From Chersky-267 sp963744115 (GTDB taxonomy: Bacteria > Chloroflexota > Limnocylindria > Limnocylindrales > CSP1-4), in NCBI GenBank assembly GCA_963744115.1, contig CAVUSI010000003.1, positions 930,001-994,000 on the forward strand: a stretch of 64,000 bases of DNA, read 5' to 3'. Shown here one piece after another: positions 17,174-26,120 of this stretch; position 1 is the first letter of the stretch; each line of letters opens with the position of its first letter. The notes beneath the pieces were generated by a model. The model did no database searches. It was not told the DNA's origin and saw only the letters and a list, made by a program, of their open reading frames with translations. The position numbers and the translations under genes were made by a program.

Positions 17174-18025
17174 GTGACCACAGCCGACCCGCCGCCGATC
17201 GGGGTCGCGCTCCGGTCGATCCGGGCGACCCCGGCCTGGTGGCTCGAAGGGGCGCGCCGGCTCGACGCGGCGGGCTATGCCGGGATCTGGTCCTGGGACC
17301 ACTTCGTCGGCAAGGGCGACCGGACCGTTCCGGTGGTCGAGGCCTGGACGATGCTGACGGCAGCGGCGGCCCTCACTCAGCGAGCGACCGTGGGAACGTT
17401 CGTCGCCAACGTCATGAACCGGCATCCGGCCGTCCTGGCGCGGATGGCGACCACCCTCCAGGACCTGACCGGCGGCCGGGTCATCCTGGGGATCGGCATC
17501 GGCGGCCATCCGGCGGAGCACCGGGCGCTCGGGATCCCGTTCCCCGAGGCGCCCGAGCGGGTCGCCCGGCTCGAGGAGGCGATCGAGGTCATCCGGGCGA
17601 TCTGGGCTGGCGGCCCGGTCAGTCGACCGTCGCGCTTCTATCCGCTCGAGGACGCCGTGGTCAGCGTCGGATCGAGCCCACCACCGCCGATCGTCATCGG
17701 TGGCGAGACGACCGCCGGCGCGCGCCTGGCCGGTCGACTTGGCGACGGCTGGTCGCCCTTCGACTCGACCTTCGAGCGGGACCTGCCGGCCTACCTGGAG
17801 GCGCTCGAGGCCGCCGGCCGACGGCGGGCGGATCAGCGGCTCCTCGTCGGGATCCAGGGCGACGACTGGCTGGCCGAGCACAGCAGCATCGCCGGCAGCC
17901 CGTGGGTCGAGGCTCCGCGCGACACCTGGGCGCGCTGGCGCGAGGCCGGGGCGGACGGCGTCATCCTGCTGGCGCGAACGACCGCGGACGTCGACGCGCT
18001 CGTGGCGGCCGCCGACCGCTGGTAG
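17174..18025 (+). CDS. LLM class F420-dependent oxidoreductase
   Basis: A 283-residue luciferase-like protein, the third LLM gene in the window. Strands and motifs are IGVALRSIRATPAWW at the start, IWSWDHFVGKGD, GTFVANVMNRHPAVLARMATTLQDLT, LGIGIGGHPAEHRALG and PPIVIGGETTAGARLAGRLGDGWSPF (split here for length only). It starts at GTG 17174, 16 bases after mtnP; the ribosome site is weak, so translation may depend on coupling. The substrate is unknown. Confidence 0.85.
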   Translation: MTTADPPPIGVALRSIRATPAWWLEGARRLDAAGYAGIWSWDHFVGKGDRTVPVVEAWTMLTAAAALTQRATVGTFVANVMNRHPAVLARMATTLQDLTGGRVILGIGIGGHPAEHRALGIPFPEAPERVARLEEAIEVIRAIWAGGPVSRPSRFYPLEDAVVSVGSSPPPPIVIGGETTAGARLAGRLGDGWSPFDSTFERDLPAYLEALEAAGRRRADQRLLVGIQGDDWLAEHSSIAGSPWVEAPRDTWARWREAGADGVILLARTTADVDALVAAADRW

Positions 18026-18067
18026 GCCGGAAACGACCCCTCGCGCCGTCCGTGGCACCATGCACCG

Positions 18068-18538
18068 GTGACGCCCTCGTCCCCGCCCGCCGAGCTGACC
18101 CAGTCATGTGTCCGTTGCGGCGCGACGGTCCCGCTCGGGACCTCGATGTGCGAGAACTGCAACCCGCTCGGGCTCAAGCAGCCGGCGGCCTCGCAGGCCC
18201 ACGGGACGGTCCTCCTGGCCATCGTCGGGGCGGTCATCTTCCTGGCCGTCCTCGGGCGGGTCGCCATCGCCGGGATCGGGCCGTTCAAGGGGGCGGTCGG
18301 GAACGTCGTCTCGGCTCCGCCGGGCCTGGCGGTCACCCTGACCGTGACCAACCTGGGCACGACGGCGGGGTCGTCGACCTGTCGCGTCTACGATCCGTCG
18401 GTCCCCGGCATCGGGCCCGAGTCGGCGTTCATCACCAGCCCGCGCATCCCTCCGGGGGAGACGATCTCGTTCTCCCAGCAGGTCGCGATCCTCGGATCGG
18501 TCGTCCGGCCGCTGGCCGTCGACTGCACCGGGCCGTGA
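18068..18538 (+). CDS. Zinc-ribbon, single-membrane-span protein of unknown function
   Basis: A 156-residue protein. Residues about 14-31 hold CVRCGA...CENC, a zinc ribbon; residues about 47-70 form one membrane span (VLLAIVGAVIFLAVLGRVAI); the rest looks like a beta-sandwich with TVTNLGTTAGSSTCRVYD and PPGETISF, as in extracellular domains seen after zinc ribbons in many Gram-positive-like bacteria. The start is GTG. Its TGA is shared with the GTG of the phosphatase that follows (GTGA). The role is unknown; an exposed sensor or scaffold is possible. Confidence 0.7.
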   Translation: MTPSSPPAELTQSCVRCGATVPLGTSMCENCNPLGLKQPAASQAHGTVLLAIVGAVIFLAVLGRVAIAGIGPFKGAVGNVVSAPPGLAVTLTVTNLGTTAGSSTCRVYDPSVPGIGPESAFITSPRIPPGETISFSQQVAILGSVVRPLAVDCTGP

Positions 18539-19329
18539 CCGTCGGCCGGTTCGCGGCCGAGCTCGCCCTGGCCACGGAGCTCGCAGATCGCGCGGGCGCC
18601 TTGCTGGTCGATCGCCTCGGACGGGTCGGCGACGTCCGCCACAAGAGCCCGAAGGACATCGTGACCGAGGTGGATCACCTCAGCGAGGCGCTCATCCTGG
18701 GTGCCGTCCGGACGGCGTTCCCAGAGGACGGGATCCTGGCCGAGGAGTCGGGTGGGAGCGGCGGCCGGAACGGTCGGGTCTGGGTCGTCGATCCCCTCGA
18801 CGGCACGATCAACTACGCCAACGGGATCCCCCTGTTCTGCGTCGCGATCGGGCTCGTCGTGGACGGACGGCCGGCCGTCGGCGTGGTCCGCGACCCGATC
18901 CGCAGCGAGACCTTCGCCGCGACCGCCGACGGTCCGGCGACGCTCGATGGCCACCCGATCCGGGCGAGCGACAAGGCGCTCCTGTCCGACTACGTCGTCT
19001 CGCTGACGCTCGACGGAGCGTCGCTGGCCGAGCGGCTCGCACGGATCAACGAGGCGATCCGGGTGACCCGCCGGCTCGGGTCGGCCGCGCTCGCGCTCGC
19101 CTATGTCGGCTGCGGCCGGTTCGACGCCTTCGTCCAGACGTACGGGCTGTCGGCGTGGGACGTGGCTGCGGCCGGGCTCATCGCCGAACGCGCCGGCGCC
19201 ACGGTGGCGGAGGCGTGGACCGGCGGGCCGTGGCTCGACCTCGACCGCGGCTCGACGAAGTTCGGCGTCGTGGCGGCCCCGGCCGCTCATCACGACGAGC
19301 TGCTCGAGCTGGTCCGACTTCCCGGCTGA
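18535..19329 (+). CDS. Inositol monophosphatase family protein
   Basis: A 264-residue Mg-dependent, Li-sensitive type phosphatase (inositol monophosphatase, histidinol phosphatase or 3'-nucleotidase group). Metal ligands are seen in PKDIVTEVDHLSE, ILAEESGG, VVDPLDGTINYANGIP and GLSAWDVAAAGLIAERAGA. The start is GTG 18535, overlapping the previous stop; the longer upstream frame is only overlap with two other genes. It ends six bases before the opposite exonuclease gene. The exact substrate cannot be read. Confidence 0.9.
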   Translation: MTVGRFAAELALATELADRAGALLVDRLGRVGDVRHKSPKDIVTEVDHLSEALILGAVRTAFPEDGILAEESGGSGGRNGRVWVVDPLDGTINYANGIPLFCVAIGLVVDGRPAVGVVRDPIRSETFAATADGPATLDGHPIRASDKALLSDYVVSLTLDGASLAERLARINEAIRVTRRLGSAALALAYVGCGRFDAFVQTYGLSAWDVAAAGLIAERAGATVAEAWTGGPWLDLDRGSTKFGVVAAPAAHHDELLELVRLPG

Positions 19330-19335
19330 GCCGGG

Positions 19336-20226
19336 TCAGGCTCGGTCGTCGCGCCAACGATGCGGGCGCGACCGCAGGCGGGGGAGGCGGATCTCGTCGC
19401 AGAACGCCAGCCAGCGTTCCCGCGGCGCACCCTGCCAGCGCAGCTCGTCGGGTGAGGTCTGGCTCAGCGGGGCGTCCGTCCGAAGTCGCGCGAGCGTCCG
19501 GTAGAGCATCACCTCGTCGCGTCGATCGGCGAGGGTCGCGGCGAGGGACACGGCGCCGCGGACAGGGACGTCCCAGTCGGCCGCGTGTCTCGGGATGGCG
19601 TCGAGCGAGCCGTACCGGAGGAGGACCGTCGCGGCCGACTTCGAACCCCAGCCGGGCAGTCCCGGGTACCCGTCCGCGGCGTCGCCGACGAGCGCCAACA
19701 GGTCGGGGATGGACTCCGGCCGAACGCCCCACTTGGCGATCACCCCGTCCTCGTCGTACGTGATCCGGCGGCGTCGATCGACCAGCACGACCCGCTCGTC
19801 GCGGACGCACTGGGCGAGGTCCTTGTCGGGCGAACAGATGAGGACCGCCTCGACGGCGGGATCGTCCGCCCAGCGCGCGACCGCGGTCGCGATCGCGTCG
19901 TCGGCCTCGTGGGCGACCATCGGCCAGAGGACGATCCCGAGCGCCTCGATCGCGGCCTCGGCGATCGGGAACTGGGCCATCAGCCGGGGATCGACGCCGG
20001 CCCCGGTCTTGTAGCCGCCGTAGAGGTCGTTCCTGAACGACTCGATGACCCGGTCGGTGGCCGCGCCGAGGTGGGTCGCGCCCTCGTCGCGGAGGATCGC
20101 CAGCAGGTTCTCGACCAGGCCCCAGGTCGCGGTCAGGTCCCGGCCGTCGGTGGCGAGGACGGCCGGTCGCGGGGCGAAGAACGCCCGGAAGAGCTCATAG
20201 GTCGCGTCGACCAGATGCAGTCGCAC
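19336..20226 (-). CDS. 5'-3' exonuclease (FEN/PolA N-terminal type)
   Basis: A 296-residue stand-alone relative of the 5' nuclease domain of DNA polymerase I. Metal ligands are spread through LHLVDATYELFRAFFAP (start), MVAHEADDAIATA, LICSPDKDLAQCV and the helix-hairpin-helix LVGDAADGYPGLPGWGSKSAATVL. I start at GTG 20226, because VRLHLVDATYELF is the normal family start and the upstream frame is Arg/Pro-rich; no ribosome site is visible. It would remove flaps or RNA primers. It is the last gene of a long minus-strand run, 40 bases after the SRPBCC gene. Confidence 0.87.
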   Translation of the reverse strand: MRLHLVDATYELFRAFFAPRPAVLATDGRDLTATWGLVENLLAILRDEGATHLGAATDRVIESFRNDLYGGYKTGAGVDPRLMAQFPIAEAAIEALGIVLWPMVAHEADDAIATAVARWADDPAVEAVLICSPDKDLAQCVRDERVVLVDRRRRITYDEDGVIAKWGVRPESIPDLLALVGDAADGYPGLPGWGSKSAATVLLRYGSLDAIPRHAADWDVPVRGAVSLAATLADRRDEVMLYRTLARLRTDAPLSQTSPDELRWQGAPRERWLAFCDEIRLPRLRSRPHRWRDDRA

Positions 20227-20266
20227 CGGGGTCAGGGCGGTGTCGGGACCGGGCCGTGCTTGGCGA

Positions 20267-20905
20267 TCAGCGGCCCGACCGCGTCCCGTGGCCGTTCGAA
20301 CCGGCAGCGACGGGGGCGACCGGGTGCGTGGCGGCGCCATCGGTCGCGATGGTCAGCGGGCCCCGCTCCGCCTCGACGAGCGCCTTGAGCCGTTCGAGAT
20401 CGGCCTGGAAGACACGCTGCAGGATCGGACCCTGGACGAGCGCGCCGAGGTTGGGAAGGACGGGTGGAACGAGCGTCTCGGCCCACTCGACGCGGGTCCG
20501 GCGGCCGCCGTCGAGCGTGTCGAGGGTGAGCAGCCCGGTCCCGCTGAACCGACCCTCGTGGCGGATCGCGAACCGGTGCGGGGCGCTGAACTCGGTCACC
20601 TCGACCGGATCGCTGACCGGGATGCCGAGGATCCGTACCTCGGCCTCGCCGCGGGTCCCGACGCCGACCGGTCCGTCGGTCGACAGTCGGACGCGCTTCA
20701 TCTCGGTCATCCAGTCCGGCTGCGTCTCGATGTCCGCCAGCCGTGCCCAGACCGCGGCGATCGGTGCGTCGATCTCCACCCTCGTCCGGATCGGGACGCG
20801 GATCGGCCGCCCGTCGCCGTCGACCGACAGGCCGCCGAGCCAGCGATCCAACACGAACGCACCCGCCAGGCTGCCTACCGCTGCAAGGACCATCCGTCGG
20901 ATCAT
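20267..20905 (-). CDS. SRPBCC (START-like) family protein with N-terminal anchor
   Basis: A 212-residue protein. The first 25 residues (MIRRMVLAAVGSLAGAFVLDRW) look like a signal anchor. Then a helix-grip ligand-binding fold follows: RTRVEIDAPIAAVWARLADIE, MTEMKRVRLSTDGPVGVGTRG and a C-terminal helix with QRVFQADLERLKALVEAE. Proteins of this superfamily bind hydrophobic ligands or act as polyketide-cyclase-like enzymes. Its ATG overlaps the pncA stop (ATGA). No specific function can be given. Confidence 0.8.
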   Translation of the reverse strand: MIRRMVLAAVGSLAGAFVLDRWLGGLSVDGDGRPIRVPIRTRVEIDAPIAAVWARLADIETQPDWMTEMKRVRLSTDGPVGVGTRGEAEVRILGIPVSDPVEVTEFSAPHRFAIRHEGRFSGTGLLTLDTLDGGRRTRVEWAETLVPPVLPNLGALVQGPILQRVFQADLERLKALVEAERGPLTIATDGAATHPVAPVAAGSNGHGTRSGR

Positions 20906-21507
20906 GTCGCTCCCTCCTCGAAGAACCGGATGCCGGCCGCGGCCATGTCCGCGACCGCCCGGTCGCCGTCACCGGGCGCCAGGTCGACCGCTCGGACACC
21001 GTCGGCAAGGACGGCGGTCGGGTGTCCGAGGCGGACGGCGTCGAGGGCCGTCGCCTTGATGCAGTAGTCGGTCGCGAGCCCGCCGACGACGACCCGCTCG
21101 GCGCCATGATCGCGCAGGAGGTCCTCGAGCCCCGTCGGCGCCTCGACGCCGGTGGCCGGGTCGCGGATCGTGAAGCCCGAGTAGCCGTCCTCGCCGTGGA
21201 CGCCCTTGCGGACCACCGGTCCGTCCACGACGAGCGTCGGATGGAGCTCCGCGCCCCAGGAACCCGCGACGCAGTGGACCGGCCAGATGCCCCCGTCCTT
21301 GGCGAAGTGCGGAGTCGAGGCCGGGTGCCAGTCCTGGGTGTAGACCACGAGGGCGCCGGCGGCCCGCGCGCTGGCGATCTCCCGATTGAGGACCGGGATC
21401 ACGTCCGTGCCGCCGGCCACGCTCAACCCGCCGCCCGGGTCCGCGAAGTCGTTCTGGACGTCGACCAGGATGAGGGCGGTCGCGCGGTCGTAGCGAGGGT
21501 CATCCAT
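20902..21507 (-). CDS. pncA: Nicotinamidase (cysteine hydrolase, isochorismatase fold)
   Basis: A 201-residue hydrolase that turns nicotinamide into nicotinic acid for NAD salvage. The catalytic triad is seen as Asp in ALILVDVQNDFADPGG, Lys in VVRKGVHGEDGYSGF and Cys in VVGGLATDYCIKATALD. The metal site is the DWHPASTPHF segment, which is specific to nicotinamidases within the fold. An unusual feature is only its place, 46 bases after a glycosyltransferase gene in a surface-glycan run. Confidence 0.92.
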   Translation of the reverse strand: MDDPRYDRATALILVDVQNDFADPGGGLSVAGGTDVIPVLNREIASARAAGALVVYTQDWHPASTPHFAKDGGIWPVHCVAGSWGAELHPTLVVDGPVVRKGVHGEDGYSGFTIRDPATGVEAPTGLEDLLRDHGAERVVVGGLATDYCIKATALDAVRLGHPTAVLADGVRAVDLAPGDGDRAVADMAAAGIRFFEEGAT

Positions 21508-21553
21508 CGTCGGAGGCTACCGCACTTCGACGATTCGGGAACCGCTCTCGTCG

Positions 21554-22786
21554 CTATCCGCGGCCGGCGCCCTCGGCGGCGGCGTCGGAAAGGACGCCCT
21601 CGAGGAGGTCGCCGGCGCGTTCCCACGTGAAGTACCGCTCGACGAAGTCGCGGCCGTCCGACGGCGGTTCGGGGTCGACGGCGGCCGCCCGGAGTCGCTC
21701 GACCAGCAGGGCCGCGAACCTCGTCGGGTCCGCTGCCGGCCCGACGGTCAACGGGGGCCGGACACCCTCGGTCGTGATCAGCCCGGCTGAGCCGTTGGCG
21801 CTGGCGACGGTCGGGACGCCCATCGCCAGCGCCTCGAGGACCTTGTTCTGGATGCCCGCCCCGAACCGGAGCGGGGCCGCGAACACCGATGCCGCCTCGA
21901 GATACGGGCGGACGTCCTGGACGAAGCCCGTCACCGTGACACCGGGCGTCGCGCCGGCCCGGACGAGCTTCTCGATCGGATCCCGTCCGACGATCGACAG
22001 GTGCGCCTCCGGGATCGACTCCCGGACGCGTGGCAGGATCTCGCGGATCAGGAGCAGGGCCGCGTCGCTGTTCGGTGGGTAGTCCATCGCTCCGGTGAAG
22101 ACGATCTCGTTCTGTCCGAGGGTCGACCCCGCGGAGCGCTGCCAGAACCCGACGTCGACGCCGTTCGGCAGGACGGTGGCGCGAGATCGGTCGCCGTCGC
22201 CCATCAGCGCGTCGCGGTCGCGGACGCTGGCGAACAAGAGGCGCGAGCCGCGCCGGAGCAGGGCACGCTCGATCCGGCGGACCTCGACGTATTCGGCCAG
22301 CAGGAGCGGGATCCGAGAAAGCGACGCGAACCGGAGGTTCCCCTTGATCCGGCTCGACGTCGCGTCGCACACGTCGGCGACCACCGGCAACCCGGCCGCC
22401 GCCTGAAGGGCCGGATAGGTCCGCTTGCCGCTGAACAGGACGACGTCGTGCGGGACGTCGGCGACCACCGTGACCACCTCGTCGCGCAGCTGTCGGACGG
22501 CGCTCTCACCGACCGAGATCGCACTGAGCCGGCGCTCGACCTGCCGCCGCAGGGATCGACTTCGCCGGTGCGAGTCCACCGTCACGATCCGCTCGGTGAA
22601 CGGCTCGAGGTGGGCCCGGTCCTCGGGCGTGAACCCGGCCGGGACGATCGCCAGCAGGCTGATCCGATGTCCCCGCCGGCTGAGCTCGCGGATCATGTGG
22701 TAGTGGCGGAGGTAGCCGCTCGTCAGCGGCCACGGGAAGCCGTTGACGAGGAAGAGGATGCGGAGGCTCGCGGGGTGCTCGGTCAT
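21554..22786 (-). CDS. Glycosyltransferase family 4-like
   Basis: A 410-residue retaining GT-B glycosyltransferase. The N-terminal domain starts with ILFLVNGFPWPLTSGYLRHYHMI and IRELSRRGHRISLLAIV; the C-terminal nucleotide-sugar domain has EIVFTGAMDYPPNSDAALLL and the donor motif APLRFGAGIQNKVLEALAMG with its conserved Glu. It would add a sugar to a lipid-linked or surface glycan in the cytoplasm. The ATG overlaps the stop of the SAM-like/APH fusion gene. The donor and acceptor are unknown. Confidence 0.88.
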   Translation of the reverse strand: MTEHPASLRILFLVNGFPWPLTSGYLRHYHMIRELSRRGHRISLLAIVPAGFTPEDRAHLEPFTERIVTVDSHRRSRSLRRQVERRLSAISVGESAVRQLRDEVVTVVADVPHDVVLFSGKRTYPALQAAAGLPVVADVCDATSSRIKGNLRFASLSRIPLLLAEYVEVRRIERALLRRGSRLLFASVRDRDALMGDGDRSRATVLPNGVDVGFWQRSAGSTLGQNEIVFTGAMDYPPNSDAALLLIREILPRVRESIPEAHLSIVGRDPIEKLVRAGATPGVTVTGFVQDVRPYLEAASVFAAPLRFGAGIQNKVLEALAMGVPTVASANGSAGLITTEGVRPPLTVGPAADPTRFAALLVERLRAAAVDPEPPSDGRDFVERYFTWERAGDLLEGVLSDAAAEGAGRG

Positions 22787-24477
22787 CCGGCGGCGCCGTC
22801 GACCACGGTCCGCCAGATCGCGTGAAAGCGATGGCCCCGGAGTCGCTCCCCGTCGACGCTGTCGTCGAGCTTGGCCGGCTCGATGTCCGGTTCACCGACA
22901 AGGCGACCCGCCAGCCGGGCCAGGGCGCGGACCCAGGTCGCGACGAGGAGGGGGCGGATGAGCGCTCGGTCGATCCCGGCCGCGTCGGCGTACGCCTCGG
23001 CGGCCGCCGTCGCCCAACGATCGTCGCCGAAGAACGCCGCCCCGACCCGCCGAGCGTGTTCGTCGGGCGTCGTCGCCCGATCCTTCCCGCCGGTCACGAC
23101 GGCGACGTAGCCGAGGAAGAACAGGAAGTCGGTCAGCGGGTAGCCGGCCGGTTCGCCGAGCTCCCAATCGATCGCTCCGATCGCGCCGGTCCGGTCCGAC
23201 CCCGCCGCGCGCGTGGATCGGCCGCCCGGACCCGTCGCTGCGCCGGCCTCCAGCCGGAGAAGGTTCGGATGGCTGAGGTCGCCGTGCTCGATGGTCAGCG
23301 GGAGCCGAGCCGAGGCGAGCGGAGCGATCGAGTCGCTCGCACGGCCGACGAGTGTGAGGTCGGCCGGATCGTCGGCCAGGGCGTGCTCGAGGGCGGCGAT
23401 CGACGGCTCCAGCAGCCTCGCCCAACGGTCGTCGGCGCCGTCCGGTGGATCCGGGCGGTGGAGCGACCTGGCCCAGGCGGCGACATCGCGGACCGCCCGA
23501 TCCCGACCGCGGCGGATCTCGGTGGGGTCGAGCGGCCGCCCCGCCAGGGCCGTCTCGACGATCGCGGCGTGCCCTCCGATCGCCTCGTGGGCGATCAGTC
23601 GTGGCACGCCCGCCGTTCCGTCCGGCGAGCGGTCCGCCAGCAGGCCGAGACAGGCAGCCTCGGCCTCGAGTGTCCGCGTCGCGTCCGCCAGTCGATGGAC
23701 CTTGGCGACGATCCTCGGTGCCTCGCCGTCGGGCGGAACGACGAGGGCCACGACATGCGCGGAGGCCTGGAACCTCGGTGTCACGAGCAGGCTCGCGGTC
23801 CCACCGACGCCGAGGCCCTCGAGCCCGAGCCGCGCGCGGTTCGCACCAACGAAGGCGTCGATCAGCGGCGCCGCAGGGATCCCGCTCTCCGGCACCTTCA
23901 CGTCCGGGCGGCGGCCGACGACCGTGGTCGCGTCGAGGAGCGCAGGACCCATCCCCAACCGGAACGCCGCACCGACGAGCCGGGCCTTGAGTCGTGCGCG
24001 GCGGCCGCTCCGGCGGCGGGCGAGGCTGAGCCTGATGAGCGCCGGCCGGTCGAGCGGGACGATCTCGAGACCGGAGGCGTGATCCGGCCAGACCCACGAT
24101 GCGTGGACGTCGATGAACCCGTCGTGATGCAGGCGCTCGGCGACGTCCCCGGCCGACGCGGCCGCCAGCTGCCCGGTCCGGCCGGGTCGGGCGCGTCCGA
24201 CGAGCTCGATCACGATCGACCCGCCGGGCGCGACCCGGTCGATCGCGGCCCGGACCACAGCGGCGGTCGGGGCATGGACGACGACCACGTCGGCCCGCTC
24301 GGTCGGATCGACGACGATCGTGCCGGCGAACGCCTCGAGCGCCGCGCCGAGCTCCCGGTCCGGCGTCCCAGCGACCAGGACCCGATCGAGGCGTGGGTCG
24401 GCGAGAAGGAACCGCCAGTCGAGACGCCGGGCAAGGGCGAGCCGGTCGCTTGGGCCGATCGTCACGTCCGCCGTCAC
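22783..24477 (-). CDS. SAM-methyltransferase-like domain fused to aminoglycoside phosphotransferase-like kinase
   Basis: A 564-residue two-part protein. Residues about 20-130 look like a degenerate Rossmann/methyltransferase domain (RVLVAGTPDRELGAALEAF, then ADVVVVHAPTAAVVRAAID and GGSIVIELVG), without a clear SAM-binding GxGxG. Residues about 220-560 are an APH/choline-kinase fold: Lys259 in IVAKVHR, the catalytic loop IEHGDLSHPNLL (Asp400, Asn405) and the metal motif IGAIDWELGEP (Asp437). It would phosphorylate a small hydroxyl substrate. It overlaps both neighbours by four bases, between flippase and glycosyltransferase, so the likely substrate is a sugar or lipid in glycan assembly. Confidence 0.75.
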   Translation of the reverse strand: MTADVTIGPSDRLALARRLDWRFLLADPRLDRVLVAGTPDRELGAALEAFAGTIVVDPTERADVVVVHAPTAAVVRAAIDRVAPGGSIVIELVGRARPGRTGQLAAASAGDVAERLHHDGFIDVHASWVWPDHASGLEIVPLDRPALIRLSLARRRSGRRARLKARLVGAAFRLGMGPALLDATTVVGRRPDVKVPESGIPAAPLIDAFVGANRARLGLEGLGVGGTASLLVTPRFQASAHVVALVVPPDGEAPRIVAKVHRLADATRTLEAEAACLGLLADRSPDGTAGVPRLIAHEAIGGHAAIVETALAGRPLDPTEIRRGRDRAVRDVAAWARSLHRPDPPDGADDRWARLLEPSIAALEHALADDPADLTLVGRASDSIAPLASARLPLTIEHGDLSHPNLLRLEAGAATGPGGRSTRAAGSDRTGAIGAIDWELGEPAGYPLTDFLFFLGYVAVVTGGKDRATTPDEHARRVGAAFFGDDRWATAAAEAYADAAGIDRALIRPLLVATWVRALARLAGRLVGEPDIEPAKLDDSVDGERLRGHRFHAIWRTVVDGAAG

Positions 24478-26120
24478 TCGCCGAAGAGCCAGCGGGCGAA
24501 CGGCAGGCGTCCAAGCTCGGGGAAGGTCTCGGACAGCCGAAGCGACCCGCGGTTCAGCCGGAAGACGGCGATGCTGGCAAACGCAGCGAGGGCGCCCTGG
24601 ACGAGGAACGGCGGCTTGAACGCCGCGTTGACGATCGCGAGGCCGACCGCGATGACCACGATGCTCACGTAGACCCAGACGTGGCTGCGGTCGAAGATGC
24701 TGATCCCCGTGCCGAACCGGAGGCCGGCCTGCTTGAGCAGGTTGTGGATGACGATCGTGAGCGTGGTCCCGATCGCCGCCCCCAACGCGCCGAACTGGGG
24801 GATGAGGACGAGGTTCAGGGCGACGTTCGCCACGACCGCCAGCAGGTTGACGACGATGACGAACTTGACGACGCCGAAGATCCGGAGGGTCAGCCCGTTG
24901 AACCCGAGGGCGGTGCTGAAGTAGTAGCCGAACGACAGCATCGCGAGGTAGATCGCAGACGCCTCATAGCGCTGCCCGTATAGCGTCTGCGTCAGCGACC
25001 CGGCCATGCTGAACGTCGCGGCGAACAACGGGAACGAGATGACCGCCATCCAGATCGCCGTCCGCCAGTACAGGTCGCGGACCCCCTGCGTGTCGCGCCG
25101 GGCGTACATCCGCGCGGCGACGGGGGTGAACAGGAGCGCGAAGCTTTGCATGACCAGCTGGTTGAGCCCGGCCGCCGGCTGGATCACCCGCCAGGCGGCG
25201 ACGTCGTTGAGTCCCTTGAAATGCTCGAGCAGGATCGCGTCGGTCGAGTTCATGAAGATGTAGACGAGGTCGGTGGTGACCAGCGGGATCGTGAAGACGA
25301 GGATCTCGCGGGCTGGGATCTTCATGCTCGCCTTGCGCAGCTTGCCCAGCGTGCCGCGCCGGCCGAGGACCTGCCACAGGATGACGACGTAGAGCGCCAC
25401 GCCCAGCGCGCCGGCGGCCACGTAGCCGATCGCGAGGAACAGGACCCCCGACTGGCTCACGATGAGGAAGATGACCACGCCCAGGCGCAGTCCGGGAGCC
25501 AGGATGTACTTCCGGAAGAAGATCGAGCGCGGGCTGGCGAACACGGTCAGCAGCCCGGTCAGGAGCTGGTCGTACGCCTGGATCGGTGCGAGCAGGATCA
25601 GGATCAGGAGGAGCGGGGCGGCGTTCGGCGTGCTCTTGAGCGACCCGAGCGCGACGTCCTCGAAGAAGTAGATCCCGACGATCAGCAGCGTCCCGAGAGC
25701 GAGGATCAGCCCGCTGATGCCGACGATCGTGCCGAGCAGCCGGTCGTGGTCCTCCTCCTCGTCGTAGATCGTCAGGAACCGCGAGGCGCCGCGGTCGAGC
25801 CCGAGGGTGATGACCATCTGGCCCAGTGCCACGATCGACAAGGCGTAGGCGAACGCGCCGTATTCGGGCTTGGTCAGGGCCCGCACGATGAGGATCTGGG
25901 TCAGGAAGTTGACCCCCATCGACAGCGATCGACCGATGAGGAGCAGGCTCGATCCGCGGATCTGGGTCGTCGTGTCCTTGCCGTCGTGGGTCGTGGTGAC
26001 CGTGACCTCGGGCGTGACCTCGAGGGTCTCGGTGTCGACCTCGCCGGCGTCGATCGGCTTCGGGAGGGGGACCTCGCCCTTGTCGGGGAGGCCGCCGCCG
26101 GCGGCCGCAAGCTCAGCCAC
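24474..26120 (-). CDS. Polysaccharide flippase (MATE/Wzx-like)
   Basis: About 548 residues, with a 60-residue soluble N-terminal extension rich in Glu/Asp/Thr (EVDTETLEVTPEVTVTTT), then about 14 membrane segments. The first span block SSLLLIGRSLSMGVNFLTQI and VRALTKPEYGAFAYALSIV are typical of Wzx/oligosaccharide flippases, which move lipid-linked units across the membrane. I chose GTG 26120, which overlaps the upstream gene by eight bases; a longer frame to 26195 would run deep into that gene. Confidence 0.85.
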   Translation of the reverse strand: MAELAAAGGGLPDKGEVPLPKPIDAGEVDTETLEVTPEVTVTTTHDGKDTTTQIRGSSLLLIGRSLSMGVNFLTQILIVRALTKPEYGAFAYALSIVALGQMVITLGLDRGASRFLTIYDEEEDHDRLLGTIVGISGLILALGTLLIVGIYFFEDVALGSLKSTPNAAPLLLILILLAPIQAYDQLLTGLLTVFASPRSIFFRKYILAPGLRLGVVIFLIVSQSGVLFLAIGYVAAGALGVALYVVILWQVLGRRGTLGKLRKASMKIPAREILVFTIPLVTTDLVYIFMNSTDAILLEHFKGLNDVAAWRVIQPAAGLNQLVMQSFALLFTPVAARMYARRDTQGVRDLYWRTAIWMAVISFPLFAATFSMAGSLTQTLYGQRYEASAIYLAMLSFGYYFSTALGFNGLTLRIFGVVKFVIVVNLLAVVANVALNLVLIPQFGALGAAIGTTLTIVIHNLLKQAGLRFGTGISIFDRSHVWVYVSIVVIAVGLAIVNAAFKPPFLVQGALAAFASIAVFRLNRGSLRLSETFPELGRLPFARWLFGE

